Below, piece by piece: positions 1-8,162 of a DNA stretch of 45,431 nt (position 1 is its first letter; the number at the start of each line of letters is the position of its first letter). Source of the DNA: an uncultured Prevotella sp. (GTDB taxonomy: Bacteria > Bacteroidota > Bacteroidia > Bacteroidales > Bacteroidaceae); assembly GCA_900315035.1 (NCBI GenBank), contig OMXO01000040.1, positions 1 through 45,431 of the forward strand. The letters are read 5' to 3'. The notes under the pieces are model-generated. The model had not been told where the DNA came from and searched no databases. It worked only from the letters and a program-made list of their open reading frames with translations. The position numbers were made by a program, and so were the translations under genes.

Positions 1-15
1 TTTCTTGTTGATCAT
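1..15 (-). CDS. 5' end of a gene leaving the window on the left
   Basis: An ATG on the minus strand at 15-13 opens a frame reading MINKK before the window ends. It lies about 30 bp downstream of a good minus-strand -7 box (45-52), which is the only reason to propose it. Nothing can be said about the product. Confidence 0.35.
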
Positions 16-44
16 TCTATGAAGCGTTTAAAAACAAAACGCCG

Positions 45-75
45 CAAAGATAATCATTATATATATGGTACGCAA
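45..75 (-). promoter_or_regulatory. Bacteroidales-type promoter reading left
   Basis: On the minus strand TATCTTTG (52-45) matches the TAnnTTTG -7 consensus. A TTGCG lies about 18 bp upstream (75-71). It would drive the gene starting at 15. Confidence 0.45.
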
Positions 76-98
76 TACGGTCTAAAATGACCGCTTAC

Positions 99-181
99 GT
101 GCGGTCTTGCCGCTTTTATAATCACAGCCGGATGCCCGCAAGCTGGCATCCGGCTGTACCGCTTCCTTAGCGTAAGGCTCT
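99..181 (+). repeat. Flanking direct repeat, left copy
   Basis: This stretch matches 4115-4199 in order: GTGCGG, a short variable piece, GCCGCTT, TAATC, AGCCGG, then a 25-bp block starting TACCGCTTCC that matches at 24 of 25 positions. The block contains the small hairpin CCTTA-GCG-TAAGG. The two copies bracket the three-gene methyltransferase operon in the same orientation. Confidence 0.6.
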
Positions 182-224
182 TTTGCGTGTGCTTGCACCG
201 CAAAAGTGCCTAGAGCGTGATACT

Positions 225-1136
225 TCAGTACTGTTTTTTATTTAATACAATGTCATAACGTAAATGACTGAGCCCGTCAGTTATTTGTTTTCCCAATTTG
301 AAATCCTTAATAGGGAATATCTTTGATATTATTCCTTTCTTGACTGTGTCAATCCATTCTTGGGTGATTTGTTCTCCACGAGAAGCCTTTTCCCTAATCT
401 GTTTTTCCAGTTCCGCAATCGTTGCGGTTTTCTCGTACTCGTTCAGTGAAACCATCGCTTCCATTGCTGTCTTCTTGCTCGTGGGCTCATGGTCTTCTAT
501 GTAAACGCACTCATCATAGTCTGCGCTCTTGGTATATATACCATCAGCCCTTAAACCATTCTCCCTATGAATCTTCACTGCAAACAGCGAAGAGCCAAAG
601 CCACGATTGACATTTGCCTTATCAGAACTCGACAGACTATTTATCCTCTCGTCACGATAGTATAGATTGAGTACATAAAGCGCAGCCAAACCATGAATGA
701 GGTTCTTAAGGTTACCCTTTGATAACTCTTTCACGCGGTTGTGCTTCACTGCCTGATATGCTTTGTTCCAATTAGCAGAACTGGTTCCACGTTTAGATGC
801 CTTATGTAATGGACAGAACTCCTTGTTCTCTTCCTTTTCGAAATAAATGCTTGGCGACACCACCTGGACTACTTTTTTGTCAAGATTCCATAAACCATCA
901 AGATGTGCCATACATACGGTATCGAAATACATTTCTTCATCCGGCACCACCGCCCCACCGTTGGTCAGATATAGTTCCTTTGCCAGAGCCTCTATCTCTA
1001 TCACAGTACGAATCAGCAAGTCAGCGATACGCATAGAATATACATCTTGTTGCTCATCGTTGATAAAGATGGTATCCGCCAGTCCTAACAACTCGCGTTC
1101 CAAATTCAAATATACCTGCCAATATAACTGTGTCAT
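225..1136 (-). CDS. Unknown protein, last gene of methyltransferase operon
   Basis: A 303-aa protein that I do not recognise. It is predicted soluble, with no signal peptide or membrane segment. A central stretch (about residues 125-160) reads AYQAVKHNRVKEL followed by a leucine-rich helix, a helical pattern seen in uncharacterised HEPN-like proteins; that link is only a guess. It begins 10 bp after the 204-aa gene and is third in a minus-strand operon with a DNA methyltransferase, so a role in the same modification or defence unit is plausible from context alone. The sequence right of its stop (left in coordinates) is the flanking repeat, so the operon ends here. Confidence 0.75.
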   Translation of the reverse strand: MTQLYWQVYLNLERELLGLADTIFINDEQQDVYSMRIADLLIRTVIEIEALAKELYLTNGGAVVPDEEMYFDTVCMAHLDGLWNLDKKVVQVVSPSIYFEKEENKEFCPLHKASKRGTSSANWNKAYQAVKHNRVKELSKGNLKNLIHGLAALYVLNLYYRDERINSLSSSDKANVNRGFGSSLFAVKIHRENGLRADGIYTKSADYDECVYIEDHEPTSKKTAMEAMVSLNEYEKTATIAELEKQIREKASRGEQITQEWIDTVKKGIISKIFPIKDFKLGKQITDGLSHLRYDIVLNKKQY

Positions 1137-1146
1137 CTTTGACGTT

Positions 1147-1761
1147 TTATTCTTGTTCTTTCGTTCTCTCTTTATATATTAGCTCTTCCCTAACGTGGAT
1201 AAACAAATAAATCAACCAGTCAACAATGGCTGTTGCATCTGCCTTGCCAAGCATGTCGCCATCTATAATCCAGCCTCCTGCCATTGCGAAATGCATACGG
1301 TCAAGTTTTATGGACTTGGAATTGCCAGCCAGTTCGTCAAAAATGCCTTCCTCTTCTTCCCTGTCAAGATCGCTAAACGAATTCTTATCGCTCAGCTGTG
1401 CCGTAAAATGCCAGTGCGGCTGAGGGTGGTCATATTCGCTGGATTTTGGATAGCTATCCCATTCTGCCCGAAACAGTTGCTTAATCATACCGCCGCTTTC
1501 TTGGAAGAATGATACGGAGACAAAGGGTTTCATACTCTTTTTGACATCGGGTTCAATGGTTATCTTGATATAGTAATAATAGTCATCGAACCACGGTGTA
1601 ACCTTCACCTCCTCACGGTCGTTATCATAGCTATTGATGGCATCCACGCTACCTTGGCTAACAATGCGCCCTGGAACAAAGGTAAAGTGAGCATTAACCT
1701 CCTTGCAGAAGCGCCCATTGAGTTGCTCCTCAATTTGTGACTGCATCGTTTTCTTAGCCAT
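1147..1761 (-). CDS. Unknown protein, second gene of methyltransferase operon
   Basis: A 204-aa protein of unknown family. The middle is rich in aromatic residues (a run of five tyrosines near residue 60) and carries the motif HPQPHWHF around residues 112-119. This histidine cluster could bind metal, but no known nuclease motif is visible. The C-terminus is charged and helical. It starts 4 bp after the methyltransferase stop and ends 10 bp before the next start, which is strong evidence for co-translation. Function is unknown; association with the methyltransferase is inferred only from the tight operon. Confidence 0.75.
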   Translation of the reverse strand: MAKKTMQSQIEEQLNGRFCKEVNAHFTFVPGRIVSQGSVDAINSYDNDREEVKVTPWFDDYYYYIKITIEPDVKKSMKPFVSVSFFQESGGMIKQLFRAEWDSYPKSSEYDHPQPHWHFTAQLSDKNSFSDLDREEEEGIFDELAGNSKSIKLDRMHFAMAGGWIIDGDMLGKADATAIVDWLIYLFIHVREELIYKERTKEQE

Positions 1762-1765
1762 GCTT

Positions 1766-4081
1766 TTAGAAGAAAGCTAAAACATACTTTTCAAAATAAT
1801 CACGACGGCCTTTATAGCCCTCGGCATACTCTTTGCCGTAGTTTACAAGCTGTCGGTACTCCTCTGTTTCACGAATTCCAGGTTGAGCCACATCCACAAC
1901 AGGTATATCCTTGATTTGTACCTTACCCAAGTCAAATCCAGCTTTCAACGGACGGGCATAAACACTTAACAGTCTGTGAAATACCGAGCTAGAGAAAAAA
2001 GCCAAATAGAAATACTTGTCTTCTTCGCAATACTTTTCGTTCTTGAACAGGAACACATTTCCTTCCTCAACAATGTACCCCACAGGAGCTATTGCAAAGC
2101 AATGAATATCACCATTACGCTTTGAACACAAGAATGATTCCTTGCTGCTGAAAAGTTCGACACGCGGGCGAGTTAATTCCCACCAGTTGTTGATATATTC
2201 TCTAGCCAAGACTTCTCTGTGTGGAGAAAGCCATCGAAAAGACTGCTCATATTGCTGCAGTTCCTGCTCTGATTGAATTATTAGCCCTTCCTTAGAATAG
2301 GGATACCACAGATAACTACCCTCATTCACATGACCATAGTCAATGGTCTGGGAAGAAGCAAGTGGGCGATAAAGGCGCTTCTCTGCCTTTGAAAGGCCCT
2401 CATAATCAGATTTATCTATCTCAAACAGATTGCGATTGCCTTTAATAACTCCCTGGCGCACATTGAATATTCCGGATATAGGTTTCAGATCGCCACAGAG
2501 TTCACGCTCCGCAATTTTTTGAATAAAGAAATCATCAGCCTGCGGCAACACTTTCCATGAATCCTTCACAATAGGAAAATGAGAAGGTGTGTAGATGTTG
2601 AAATACTCATTAATTCGCTGCGGCGCATTGTCGTATTGCATTTTGCGCCATCCACGCATAGCTTCAAAAGCACTCTGCTCACGTTTGCTGCACCAGATAT
2701 TTAGAGGCACATAAGCAGCAGCGTTATGCTTGCGGGCCAGGAGAAAGCTGGTATCTGCCAAGGCCTCGCTGAACACAAAGTTGCCTAACTGAGCTACGGT
2801 TTCAAGTTTCATCATCTCACGGGCTGCATTGCGAAGTGGCTGGTACTGATCCTGCAGGAATATGGATGACGGAAGTACTGCACCCAAAACTCCGTCGGCT
2901 TTCAGCGACTGCATGGCGCGGTAGAAAAAAGCGGCAGCCATATTGGGACGCTTCTTCATCTGAAGATCAGCCAACAAGTCATTGACACGTTGTTTTGTGT
3001 CAGCATCCTTGATAAGTTCAGAAGAGACGAACGGAGGGTTCATCAGAATGAGGTCATTTTCTCCCCAGTCCACTACCAATGAATCCTGCTGTCGGATGTC
3101 AACCGTAATCCGGTTGTTCCATTGGTGACGGTTCTCATAATTCAACAGGAACTTGGCCGTCTGCTCAGCCATCGGTGATATATCAAAGCCCTTAAGATGG
3201 ATCTGTCCGGGATAATCCTTCTCGCGAAGTTGCTTCAAAACCTCCTGCAAGAATGCTCCCGACCCACATGCAGGGTCTAGTACAGTCAAAGAAGGTCTGT
3301 TTAGTTCCATACCCTTCAAAGCGTTCTCAACAATGCTGCGCACCAGATAACGCGGTGTGTAATGAACTCCAGTATATTTGGGTTGTGATGCATAGCCTAA
3401 ACGGGAGGAAATCTCACCAAACAGATTGAACTGCGGGTCAAAGTATAGAGCCTCACGATGTGCTGTCTCGAACAAAGGACCAGAGCCATGACGTAGAATA
3501 TAATCCAAATCGGGTTTAATCTGGCGGACACCATGACGTATAGACTCCCGCAGAGCATCAAATCCAACTGGTTCCACTACATTAACGATTTTCCATCTAT
3601 CGCAAGTGGCTTGCGACAAATCTCCCTCTTCTAAAGAAATCAGCAGTTTGAACAACAAATTGAGTGCCTCAACGGGTTCACGGCTTTCTAGAGTAAGGTT
3701 GCGCAGTTGCGCAAATAGGCCTAATATGAATGGGGTGACATCGTCGGATGTACGGTAACTGGTTGAGTTCAGAATCTTAAGGAACGCCTGAAACTTGTCC
3801 TGCAACACGTTCAAAGCAACAGACTCGGGTTTCTGGCGGCTCCAGTTATAAACCGTAGCCTTCTCGTCACGGACCATGATATAGTTCTTGACATCAGAAG
3901 ACCATGCCGCTGAGTAGAATTTGGGAGCATCTGCCTCCTCTCCTGTCAAATCAAGGCAGAAATCATAAAGTCCGCCATCCAACATGATATACTGCGCCTT
4001 GTTGCTTACAGGCGACAGACGTATAGGCAGAAGGCCACTGCCCTCAGCCCAAAATTGGGTTTCATTTACTCTATGATTCAT
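1766..4081 (-). CDS. N6-adenine DNA methyltransferase (Eco57I/type IIG-like)
   Basis: A 771-aa class I SAM-dependent methyltransferase. The SAM-binding motif DPACGSGAF starts at residue 269 and the catalytic NPPF motif at 348-351, the order of gamma-type adenine methylases. A region typical of this class (HYTPRYLVRSIV) precedes the SAM motif. The last ~270 residues resemble the target-recognition part of TaqI/Eco57I-type enzymes. The first ~230 residues are helical and I see no PD-(D/E)XK endonuclease motif, so it may modify without cutting, or depend on the two downstream unknown proteins. It is first in a three-gene operon. A weak -7 (TATCTTTA, 4099-4092) would give an almost leaderless mRNA. 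Confidence 0.85.
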   Translation of the reverse strand: MNHRVNETQFWAEGSGLLPIRLSPVSNKAQYIMLDGGLYDFCLDLTGEEADAPKFYSAAWSSDVKNYIMVRDEKATVYNWSRQKPESVALNVLQDKFQAFLKILNSTSYRTSDDVTPFILGLFAQLRNLTLESREPVEALNLLFKLLISLEEGDLSQATCDRWKIVNVVEPVGFDALRESIRHGVRQIKPDLDYILRHGSGPLFETAHREALYFDPQFNLFGEISSRLGYASQPKYTGVHYTPRYLVRSIVENALKGMELNRPSLTVLDPACGSGAFLQEVLKQLREKDYPGQIHLKGFDISPMAEQTAKFLLNYENRHQWNNRITVDIRQQDSLVVDWGENDLILMNPPFVSSELIKDADTKQRVNDLLADLQMKKRPNMAAAFFYRAMQSLKADGVLGAVLPSSIFLQDQYQPLRNAAREMMKLETVAQLGNFVFSEALADTSFLLARKHNAAAYVPLNIWCSKREQSAFEAMRGWRKMQYDNAPQRINEYFNIYTPSHFPIVKDSWKVLPQADDFFIQKIAERELCGDLKPISGIFNVRQGVIKGNRNLFEIDKSDYEGLSKAEKRLYRPLASSQTIDYGHVNEGSYLWYPYSKEGLIIQSEQELQQYEQSFRWLSPHREVLAREYINNWWELTRPRVELFSSKESFLCSKRNGDIHCFAIAPVGYIVEEGNVFLFKNEKYCEEDKYFYLAFFSSSVFHRLLSVYARPLKAGFDLGKVQIKDIPVVDVAQPGIRETEEYRQLVNYGKEYAEGYKGRRDYFEKYVLAFF

Positions 4082-4114
4082 TTATTAATGCTAAAGATAT
4101 TATTACTCATGTAA

Positions 4115-4199
4115 GTGCGGCTTCGCCGCTTAGATAATCCAGCCGGTGGCGGAATTTACGGAGCCACGGGCTGATACCGCTTCCTTAGCGGAAGGCTCT
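4115..4199 (+). repeat. Flanking direct repeat, right copy
   Basis: Second copy of the repeat at 99-181. The 25-bp block starting TACCGCTTCC occupies 4175-4199 and differs from the left copy at one position. Here the hairpin is CTTCC-TTAGC-GGAAG. Confidence 0.6.
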
Positions 4200-4462
4200 G
4201 GCGACCATAGGGAACCTGTGCCTGGAGCGGGCTCTACGAGCCAAGTTTGCCACTTCGTTGACTTTCCCCTTCGGGCCGTCGAGCTAAACCTTCTCGCTTT
4301 TCGCTCGCGACCCCTTCGGCGTTCAAGATGCAGGTTTCAAGTTACACCAAGTTAGGAATGCCGTTTAATTAACTTCGTTGACTTTCCTCACGCTCGGCAT
4401 AGCTCAAACAAGCTTGGCTCTGCCCTCACTTAATCGGAAAGTTCATTCTGAATATTGGGAAA
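4200..4462. repeat. Intergenic repeat patchwork
   Basis: No gene is visible. CTTCGTTGACTTTCC occurs twice (near 4254 and 4375). The segment 4376-4437, read on the minus strand, resembles 38437-38490 upstream of ttcA: both carry an imperfect palindrome of the form GCAGAG.CAAGCT / GCTTGAGC..TGC followed by GCCGAGCG. Confidence 0.4.
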
Positions 4463-4675
4463 TCATAGCGTACCTCCCATTCTGCGGCAATAGGCTGAAA
4501 GGTCACGGACGTTAGAAGCAAACGACTGCGTATGCAGATAACCATACAGCCTATCATATAGTTCAAGTGCCTTGTAACTGCCCAAATATTGTGCTGCCTG
4601 CACCGTCGTCAGCCTATGATGAGCCGCGAACTCGGCTATGAGCGCCACTATGTATTGTGTCTTGTCTGATGCCAT
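4463..4675 (-). CDS. DUF3791-family small protein
   Basis: A 70-aa helical protein matching the DUF3791 pattern: an N-terminal helix, a turn with GSYKALELYD, then YLHTQSF and a C-terminal helix. Members often sit next to a DUF3990 gene and are suspected toxin-antitoxin partners. No DUF3990 reading frame follows it here; downstream is only repeat sequence, so it is a solitary or leftover copy. An AGGAG lies about 12 nt before the ATG, and the minus-strand -7 box TATTTTTG (4715-4708) gives a leader of about 25 nt. Confidence 0.7.
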   Translation of the reverse strand: MASDKTQYIVALIAEFAAHHRLTTVQAAQYLGSYKALELYDRLYGYLHTQSFASNVRDLSAYCRRMGGTL

Positions 4676-4707
4676 AATTCGTTTCTCCTATCTTGACTTA
4701 TCGTTTG

Positions 4708-4715
4708 CAAAAATA
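4708..4715 (-). promoter_or_regulatory. Promoter -7 box of the DUF3791 gene
   Basis: TATTTTTG on the minus strand fits TAnnTTTG and is about 33 bp from the start codon. Confidence 0.5.
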
Positions 4716-4811
4716 AGCATTTAATTCCATACGCGTAAGAATTATGCCGTTTTTCTGCAACCAGGTGTTTAACGTTTGTTTATACTTATGTATGAAATAT
4801 TCTTAAAGGTA

Positions 4812-4925
4812 TTGCAGGAATACCCTTTTTTTGCTATTTTTGTAGTGAAAAGGCCGGAAAAGGCTCAATTTCCCGGATGTCTGATGAATGTCTGATGACT
4901 CTGGAAACGGTGTTTCCGTTTTACA
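4812..4925 (+). ncRNA. Possible small transcript (promoter plus hairpin, no ORF)
   Basis: TTG at 4812-4814 and TATTTTTG at 4835-4842 form a well-spaced promoter (20 bp). About 60 bp downstream is the hairpin GGAAAC-GGT-GTTTCC (4903-4917) followed by GTTTT, a weak terminator. Between them is a tandem 11-mer (ATGTCTGATGA twice, about 4877-4898). No reading frame is present. This is a prediction from architecture only. Confidence 0.3.
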
Positions 4926-5045
4926 TTGACTGTCAGGCTGTTATGCGGAAGTTCACATTAGCTGGGAAAGCTTGGAGGTCTAAGGTTCTAAGCAATCATA
5001 AGGTAATCCTTAAGACCTTCTTTGAAAAGAGAAGGTATAAGCGAG
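4926..5045. other. Non-coding stretch with one hairpin
   Basis: No coding sequence is seen. A hairpin ACCTTCTTT...AAAGAGAAGGT lies at 5015-5036, just past the end of the small minus-strand ORF, and could terminate it. Confidence 0.3.
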
Positions 5046-5171
5046 TCATAACCTAGCGTATTCCTCCCTCACAGCATCTAGTGTCATCTCACGAGCTTCT
5101 ACTATGCTCATCGTTTCAGTATCTTCGAACTCTATCTGAGACAGATGATCGACCAGACTCTGAGTATTCAT
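5046..5171 (-). CDS. Small acidic ORF, 41 aa
   Basis: An ATG at 5171 opens a 41-aa acidic, helical peptide (starting MNTQSLVDHLSQIEF and ending VREEYARL). The length and the TMSIVEAREMTLDAV segment look like a small antitoxin or a degraded one, but I cannot assign a family. It lies about 270 bp downstream of the RelE-type pair on the same strand. Confidence 0.4.
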   Translation of the reverse strand: MNTQSLVDHLSQIEFEDTETMSIVEAREMTLDAVREEYARL

Positions 5172-5438
5172 ATTTTTAAGTCGAAATTATCTACTCAAGC
5201 ATCCAACCCCTGTTTGCCATAAGCCTTCTCAAGACTCGTAAACTCGAATGAGCGGCAGAGCCGAGCGAGAACCAGCATCTCTGCCGGGGGGAGGAGGCTT
5301 CCTAAAAAATTGGATTGTTCTTGTTTTCAGGAATTACACACTTCTTCTATTCGCTCTATCCAAGTATTGAACAGCGGGCACCGACTCCTTATCGTTGACA
5401 ACCCCGTTTCTTCTGCAAGTAATGATCCATATAAAACT

Positions 5439-5783
5439 CTATTTCCCTTCTACCTCTTTGACAAGGCTGCGGAGATAGGCATCGGAGACGTTTGAAATAT
5501 CAGATTTATCATAGATAGTCATCAACGTAATAGTAACCTCATCTTCACTCTGCTGTTGCAAGTTGTAAGTTATAACACGGGCACCCCCACTCTTACCTTT
5601 GCCTTTGGAGGCGATTGCCATACGATTTTTATATGTATGTTTACCTAATGATTCGCCAGAAAATGGATTCTGTTCTAACTCATCAAGAAAAGTATTGTAA
5701 TCATCTTCGAATGACGGATATTTCTTGCGTAGAGCCTTAGCCCCTCGCTGAAATTCATCAAGATAATCAAAAGTTACTTTCAT
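5439..5783 (-). CDS. RelE/ParE-family toxin
   Basis: A 114-aa protein of the RelE/ParE superfamily. The N-terminus (DEFQRGAKALRKKYPSF) and the central KSGGARVITY segment, followed by a short beta-rich LMTIYDKSD region, are typical of Bacteroidota RelE-like ribosome-dependent mRNA interferases. The product is expected to cleave mRNA on the ribosome when freed from its partner. It starts 5 bp after the stop of the antitoxin gene, in the antitoxin-first order of most type II modules. Toxicity and substrate are inferred from the family. Confidence 0.75.
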   Translation of the reverse strand: MKVTFDYLDEFQRGAKALRKKYPSFEDDYNTFLDELEQNPFSGESLGKHTYKNRMAIASKGKGKSGGARVITYNLQQQSEDEVTITLMTIYDKSDISNVSDAYLRSLVKEVEGK

Positions 5784-5788
5784 TACAC

Positions 5789-6022
5789 CTACTCAGTAAA
5801 AAGTTTGCGTGCGTCATGATGAACTTTACCTGAATGAAGTTCATCAAATGCTCTCGTCAAACTATCTTTAACCATCGCCTTCTGGGCTTTGGTCTTATCC
5901 TGTTCGGCTAAAAGACGCTCTATAAGTGCCTTGCGAACAGCTTTTGTCTGTCCTTGAATGAGGACCCACAGTGCATCTACTGTGCTCATCTCATTACTCT
6001 GTGGAGGTATTGTTGTAATCAT
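5789..6022 (-). CDS. Antitoxin of RelE-type module
   Basis: A 77-aa protein starting MITTIPPQSNEMST. A helical middle (VLIQGQTKAVRKALIERLLAE) is followed by a charged C-terminal tail ending HHDARKLFTE, as expected for an antitoxin that wraps its toxin. An upstream in-frame codon at 6055 was rejected because it lies inside the -7 box (6060-6053), so transcription starts after it. The ATG at 6022 has GGACAGGAG about 8 nt upstream. Confidence 0.7.
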   Translation of the reverse strand: MITTIPPQSNEMSTVDALWVLIQGQTKAVRKALIERLLAEQDKTKAQKAMVKDSLTRAFDELHSGKVHHDARKLFTE

Positions 6023-6052
6023 CTCTTTAACTCCTGTCCTTAATATCGTGGG

Positions 6053-6060
6053 CAAAGATA
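6053..6060 (-). promoter_or_regulatory. Promoter -7 box of the RelE-type module
   Basis: TATCTTTG on the minus strand fits the Bacteroidota -7 consensus and fixes the antitoxin start at 6022. The rest of 6061-6430 is AT-rich and I see nothing in it. Confidence 0.6.
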
Positions 6061-6432
6061 CGAAAAAGTTTTGAAACTTATCGCATTTTAAACCAAATTT
6101 TTCTACTCATGCACAAAATCTTCTCCTTATAGCCATGTATATCAAATTGATAGTCAGACCATTAGGGATGATTCTATACTCAATTTTAGACAAAAACCAT
6201 GAAACTTTAGAGAACCGGTTCCACAATTTTTCAGCAAAGATAACAATTTAAATCCAAATAAACAAATAAAAACACTTAAATTTGTCCGCTTTTGAAAATA
6301 AATTGAAAAAGTCTTGGCGGTTCGGAATCTTTATCGTACCTTACAGCCCAATAGTGAAGAATGTCTTAATTATCGTTAATTTTCAGACTATTTGCTACCA
6401 ATTCTCCCATTTCCCTACAACTAGGTGTCGGT

Positions 6433-6460
6433 TTTGTCATAGCGAATATATCTACCTTTG
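6433..6460 (+). promoter_or_regulatory. Promoter of the capsule-flank operon
   Basis: TTTG at 6433-6436 and TACCTTTG at 6453-6460. Spacing (16 bp) is slightly short, but the -7 is a perfect match. It precedes the gene at 6517 by about 55 bp. Confidence 0.55.
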
Positions 6461-6516
6461 CTTGCTACAAGAAATTGAGCAAGTATTTATTCACCAAATT
6501 TTTTAAATTATCATTC

Positions 6517-6855
6517 ATGGCAAAACAAAAACAAAAGAGACCGAATGGTCGTGAACTGAAACCTGGTTTCACAAGTAAGCTCTACCTAGAGCTGTTAGTA
6601 GCTATTCGCACCAAGAAGAGGCTTGTTACTTATCTGAATGAAGATCTCGGCATCGGTTGGAGAAACCTCTCTATGACGCATCTTCACGACACTACCCTCA
6701 GTATCCTGATGCGTATCATCGCTAACTATTCCTACCAAATGGACAGGGAGAAGTTCGTGAAAGCTTGCGCCGATCTGGGCGGTCGTATCTATGACTATTC
6801 CGACCGTCATCTTGATGACTTTAATAATCAGAATATCGAAGATCCTGAAGAATAA
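6517..6855 (+). CDS. Conserved-looking hypothetical protein, 112 aa
   Basis: Begins MAKQKQKRPNG, a basic N-terminus, followed by a helical body and an acidic tail (DDFNNQNIEDPEE). I do not recognise the family. The ATG at 6517 is preferred to the TTG at 6475, which lies about 15 nt from the -7 box. It is first in an operon with a RecA-like ATPase and a TOPRIM protein, so it may serve the same nucleic-acid-related unit. The basic head suggests DNA or RNA contact, which is inference. Confidence 0.65.
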   Translation: MAKQKQKRPNGRELKPGFTSKLYLELLVAIRTKKRLVTYLNEDLGIGWRNLSMTHLHDTTLSILMRIIANYSYQMDREKFVKACADLGGRIYDYSDRHLDDFNNQNIEDPEE

Positions 6856-6868
6856 AATCTGACATCTT

Positions 6869-8080
6869 ATGAAAAATGATCCTATCGAAATGGAGCTTTC
6901 TCAGACGAGGAAGCTTAGCTGTTCGCAGCCTGTAAAACCAGAGGATATGCTGTTCGAGAACAGAGTGACGCCCATGACAGCGCTGAACCCCATGGAGCAC
7001 TTGTTCACGATGTATGGAATGCCCTGTTTCTATCGGGGCGAACTGACAGCCTGCTGCGGTAAGGCGAAGAGTGGGAAAACGCTCTTCCTGAGTATTCTCA
7101 TGGCCTGCACCATGAGAGTGGCATCGGCTCAGGAGGAGGTGGGCGCTGATGGTGACAAGCATGCGCAGATACTGACGCTGGAGCGCGTGAGCGAAACACC
7201 CCTGCGCGTGGTCTGGATTGACACCGAACAGAGCAAGCAATCGACGCAGGATATCGAGATCAACCGTATCATGCCGCTGGCAGGGCTCAGTGACATCAAC
7301 GAGAGCCAGTTCTATGCCTTCAACCTGCGCGGGATGGGGTATGAGACACGGCGGCAACTGATACAGGTGGCCATCACGAAGGTGAAGCCCGACTTAGTGA
7401 TCATCGACGGTATCAAGGACCTGGTGCCCGACATCAATGACGCTGTACAGGCCACCATGCTGCTCGAACAACTGATGGCACTCGCTCAGAACAATAACTG
7501 CTGCATCGTGAACGTGCTCCATCAGAACAAGAGTGAGGCCGACCACAAGATGCGCGGGTCGATCGGTACTGAACTGACCAACAAGGCCTTCGAGGTGTTC
7601 CAGTGTGAGTATATCGAGGACAGCGACACCTTCAAGGTGAAGCATGCACTGAGTCGTAAGCATCGCATCCGCAAGAAGATGTTCTACCGACTCGACAACG
7701 ACGGACTGCCTCAGCAGTGTGACGACGCGTATGAGCAGCCGCGTGATGAGAGTGGCCGATGGGTCAGCAAACCTCAGCAGACGGTCACGCCTGAGACGAA
7801 GTGGGAAGCGCTGAACCAGAAGTATATCCTGCGCCCAGAAGGCAGCGACAGCTATGAGTGGGATCTGAAGACGCTCTTCGAGGATGCGTTTGAAGGCAGG
7901 GAGTCACGCCCTTTCGGACATGTGATGGCTGCAGCCCTCAAACTGAGTCATATCGCACATCCGAAGCTCTACTATCAACTGGTCGAAAAGGCTGAACAGC
8001 AGAAGATCGTGCGCTCTGTGAAGCATCCGCAGACGGGCGACTCGTATCTGGAACTTCTGACCGGCAGCCTCCCGTTTTAA
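6869..8080 (+). CDS. RecA-like AAA ATPase (RepA/AAA_25 type)
   Basis: A 403-aa P-loop ATPase of the RepA/DnaB-like group. Walker A GKAKSGKT is at 64-71, an acidic WIDTE at 116-120, Walker B DLVIID at 175-180 and VLHQNK at 216-221. The layout matches hexameric helicase-like ATPases encoded by plasmids, phages and Bacteroidales mobile elements. The C-terminal ~110 residues look like a winged-helix region. It lies 13 bp after the 112-aa gene and 82 bp before a TOPRIM primase-like gene, so the set looks like the replication part of an old mobile element kept beside the capsule locus. Confidence 0.8.
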   Translation: MKNDPIEMELSQTRKLSCSQPVKPEDMLFENRVTPMTALNPMEHLFTMYGMPCFYRGELTACCGKAKSGKTLFLSILMACTMRVASAQEEVGADGDKHAQILTLERVSETPLRVVWIDTEQSKQSTQDIEINRIMPLAGLSDINESQFYAFNLRGMGYETRRQLIQVAITKVKPDLVIIDGIKDLVPDINDAVQATMLLEQLMALAQNNNCCIVNVLHQNKSEADHKMRGSIGTELTNKAFEVFQCEYIEDSDTFKVKHALSRKHRIRKKMFYRLDNDGLPQQCDDAYEQPRDESGRWVSKPQQTVTPETKWEALNQKYILRPEGSDSYEWDLKTLFEDAFEGRESRPFGHVMAAALKLSHIAHPKLYYQLVEKAEQQKIVRSVKHPQTGDSYLELLTGSLPF

Positions 8081-8104
8081 TTTATAAATTTAATTTAATT
8101 AATT

Positions 8105-8128
8105 ATTTGCCCCTTTAGAGGGGCAAAT
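8105..8128 (+). terminator. Hairpin between ATPase and TOPRIM genes
   Basis: TTTGCCCCT-TTA-GAGGGGCAAA in an AT-only background, with no clear U-tract directly after it. It may lower read-through or stabilise the upstream mRNA end. Confidence 0.4.
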
Positions 8129-8162
8129 TAAATTTAAATTTTAATTTTTAAATTTTTAAATT

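Noticed and set aside
1766-4081. Methyltransferase as a full type IIG restriction enzyme or BREX PglX
   Set aside because: No nuclease motif is visible in the N-terminus, it is shorter than PglX, and no other BREX genes are present.
4146-4355. 69-aa plus-strand frame in the repeat region
   Set aside because: Composed of repeat sequence, with no promoter and no family features.
4463-4675. DUF3791 gene as half of a complete DUF3791-DUF3990 pair
   Set aside because: No DUF3990-like frame follows; the downstream sequence is repeat only.
6821-7357. 178-aa minus-strand frame opposite the ATPase gene
   Set aside because: Overlaps the ATPase Walker A region entirely; low-complexity His/Leu composition typical of an antisense shadow.
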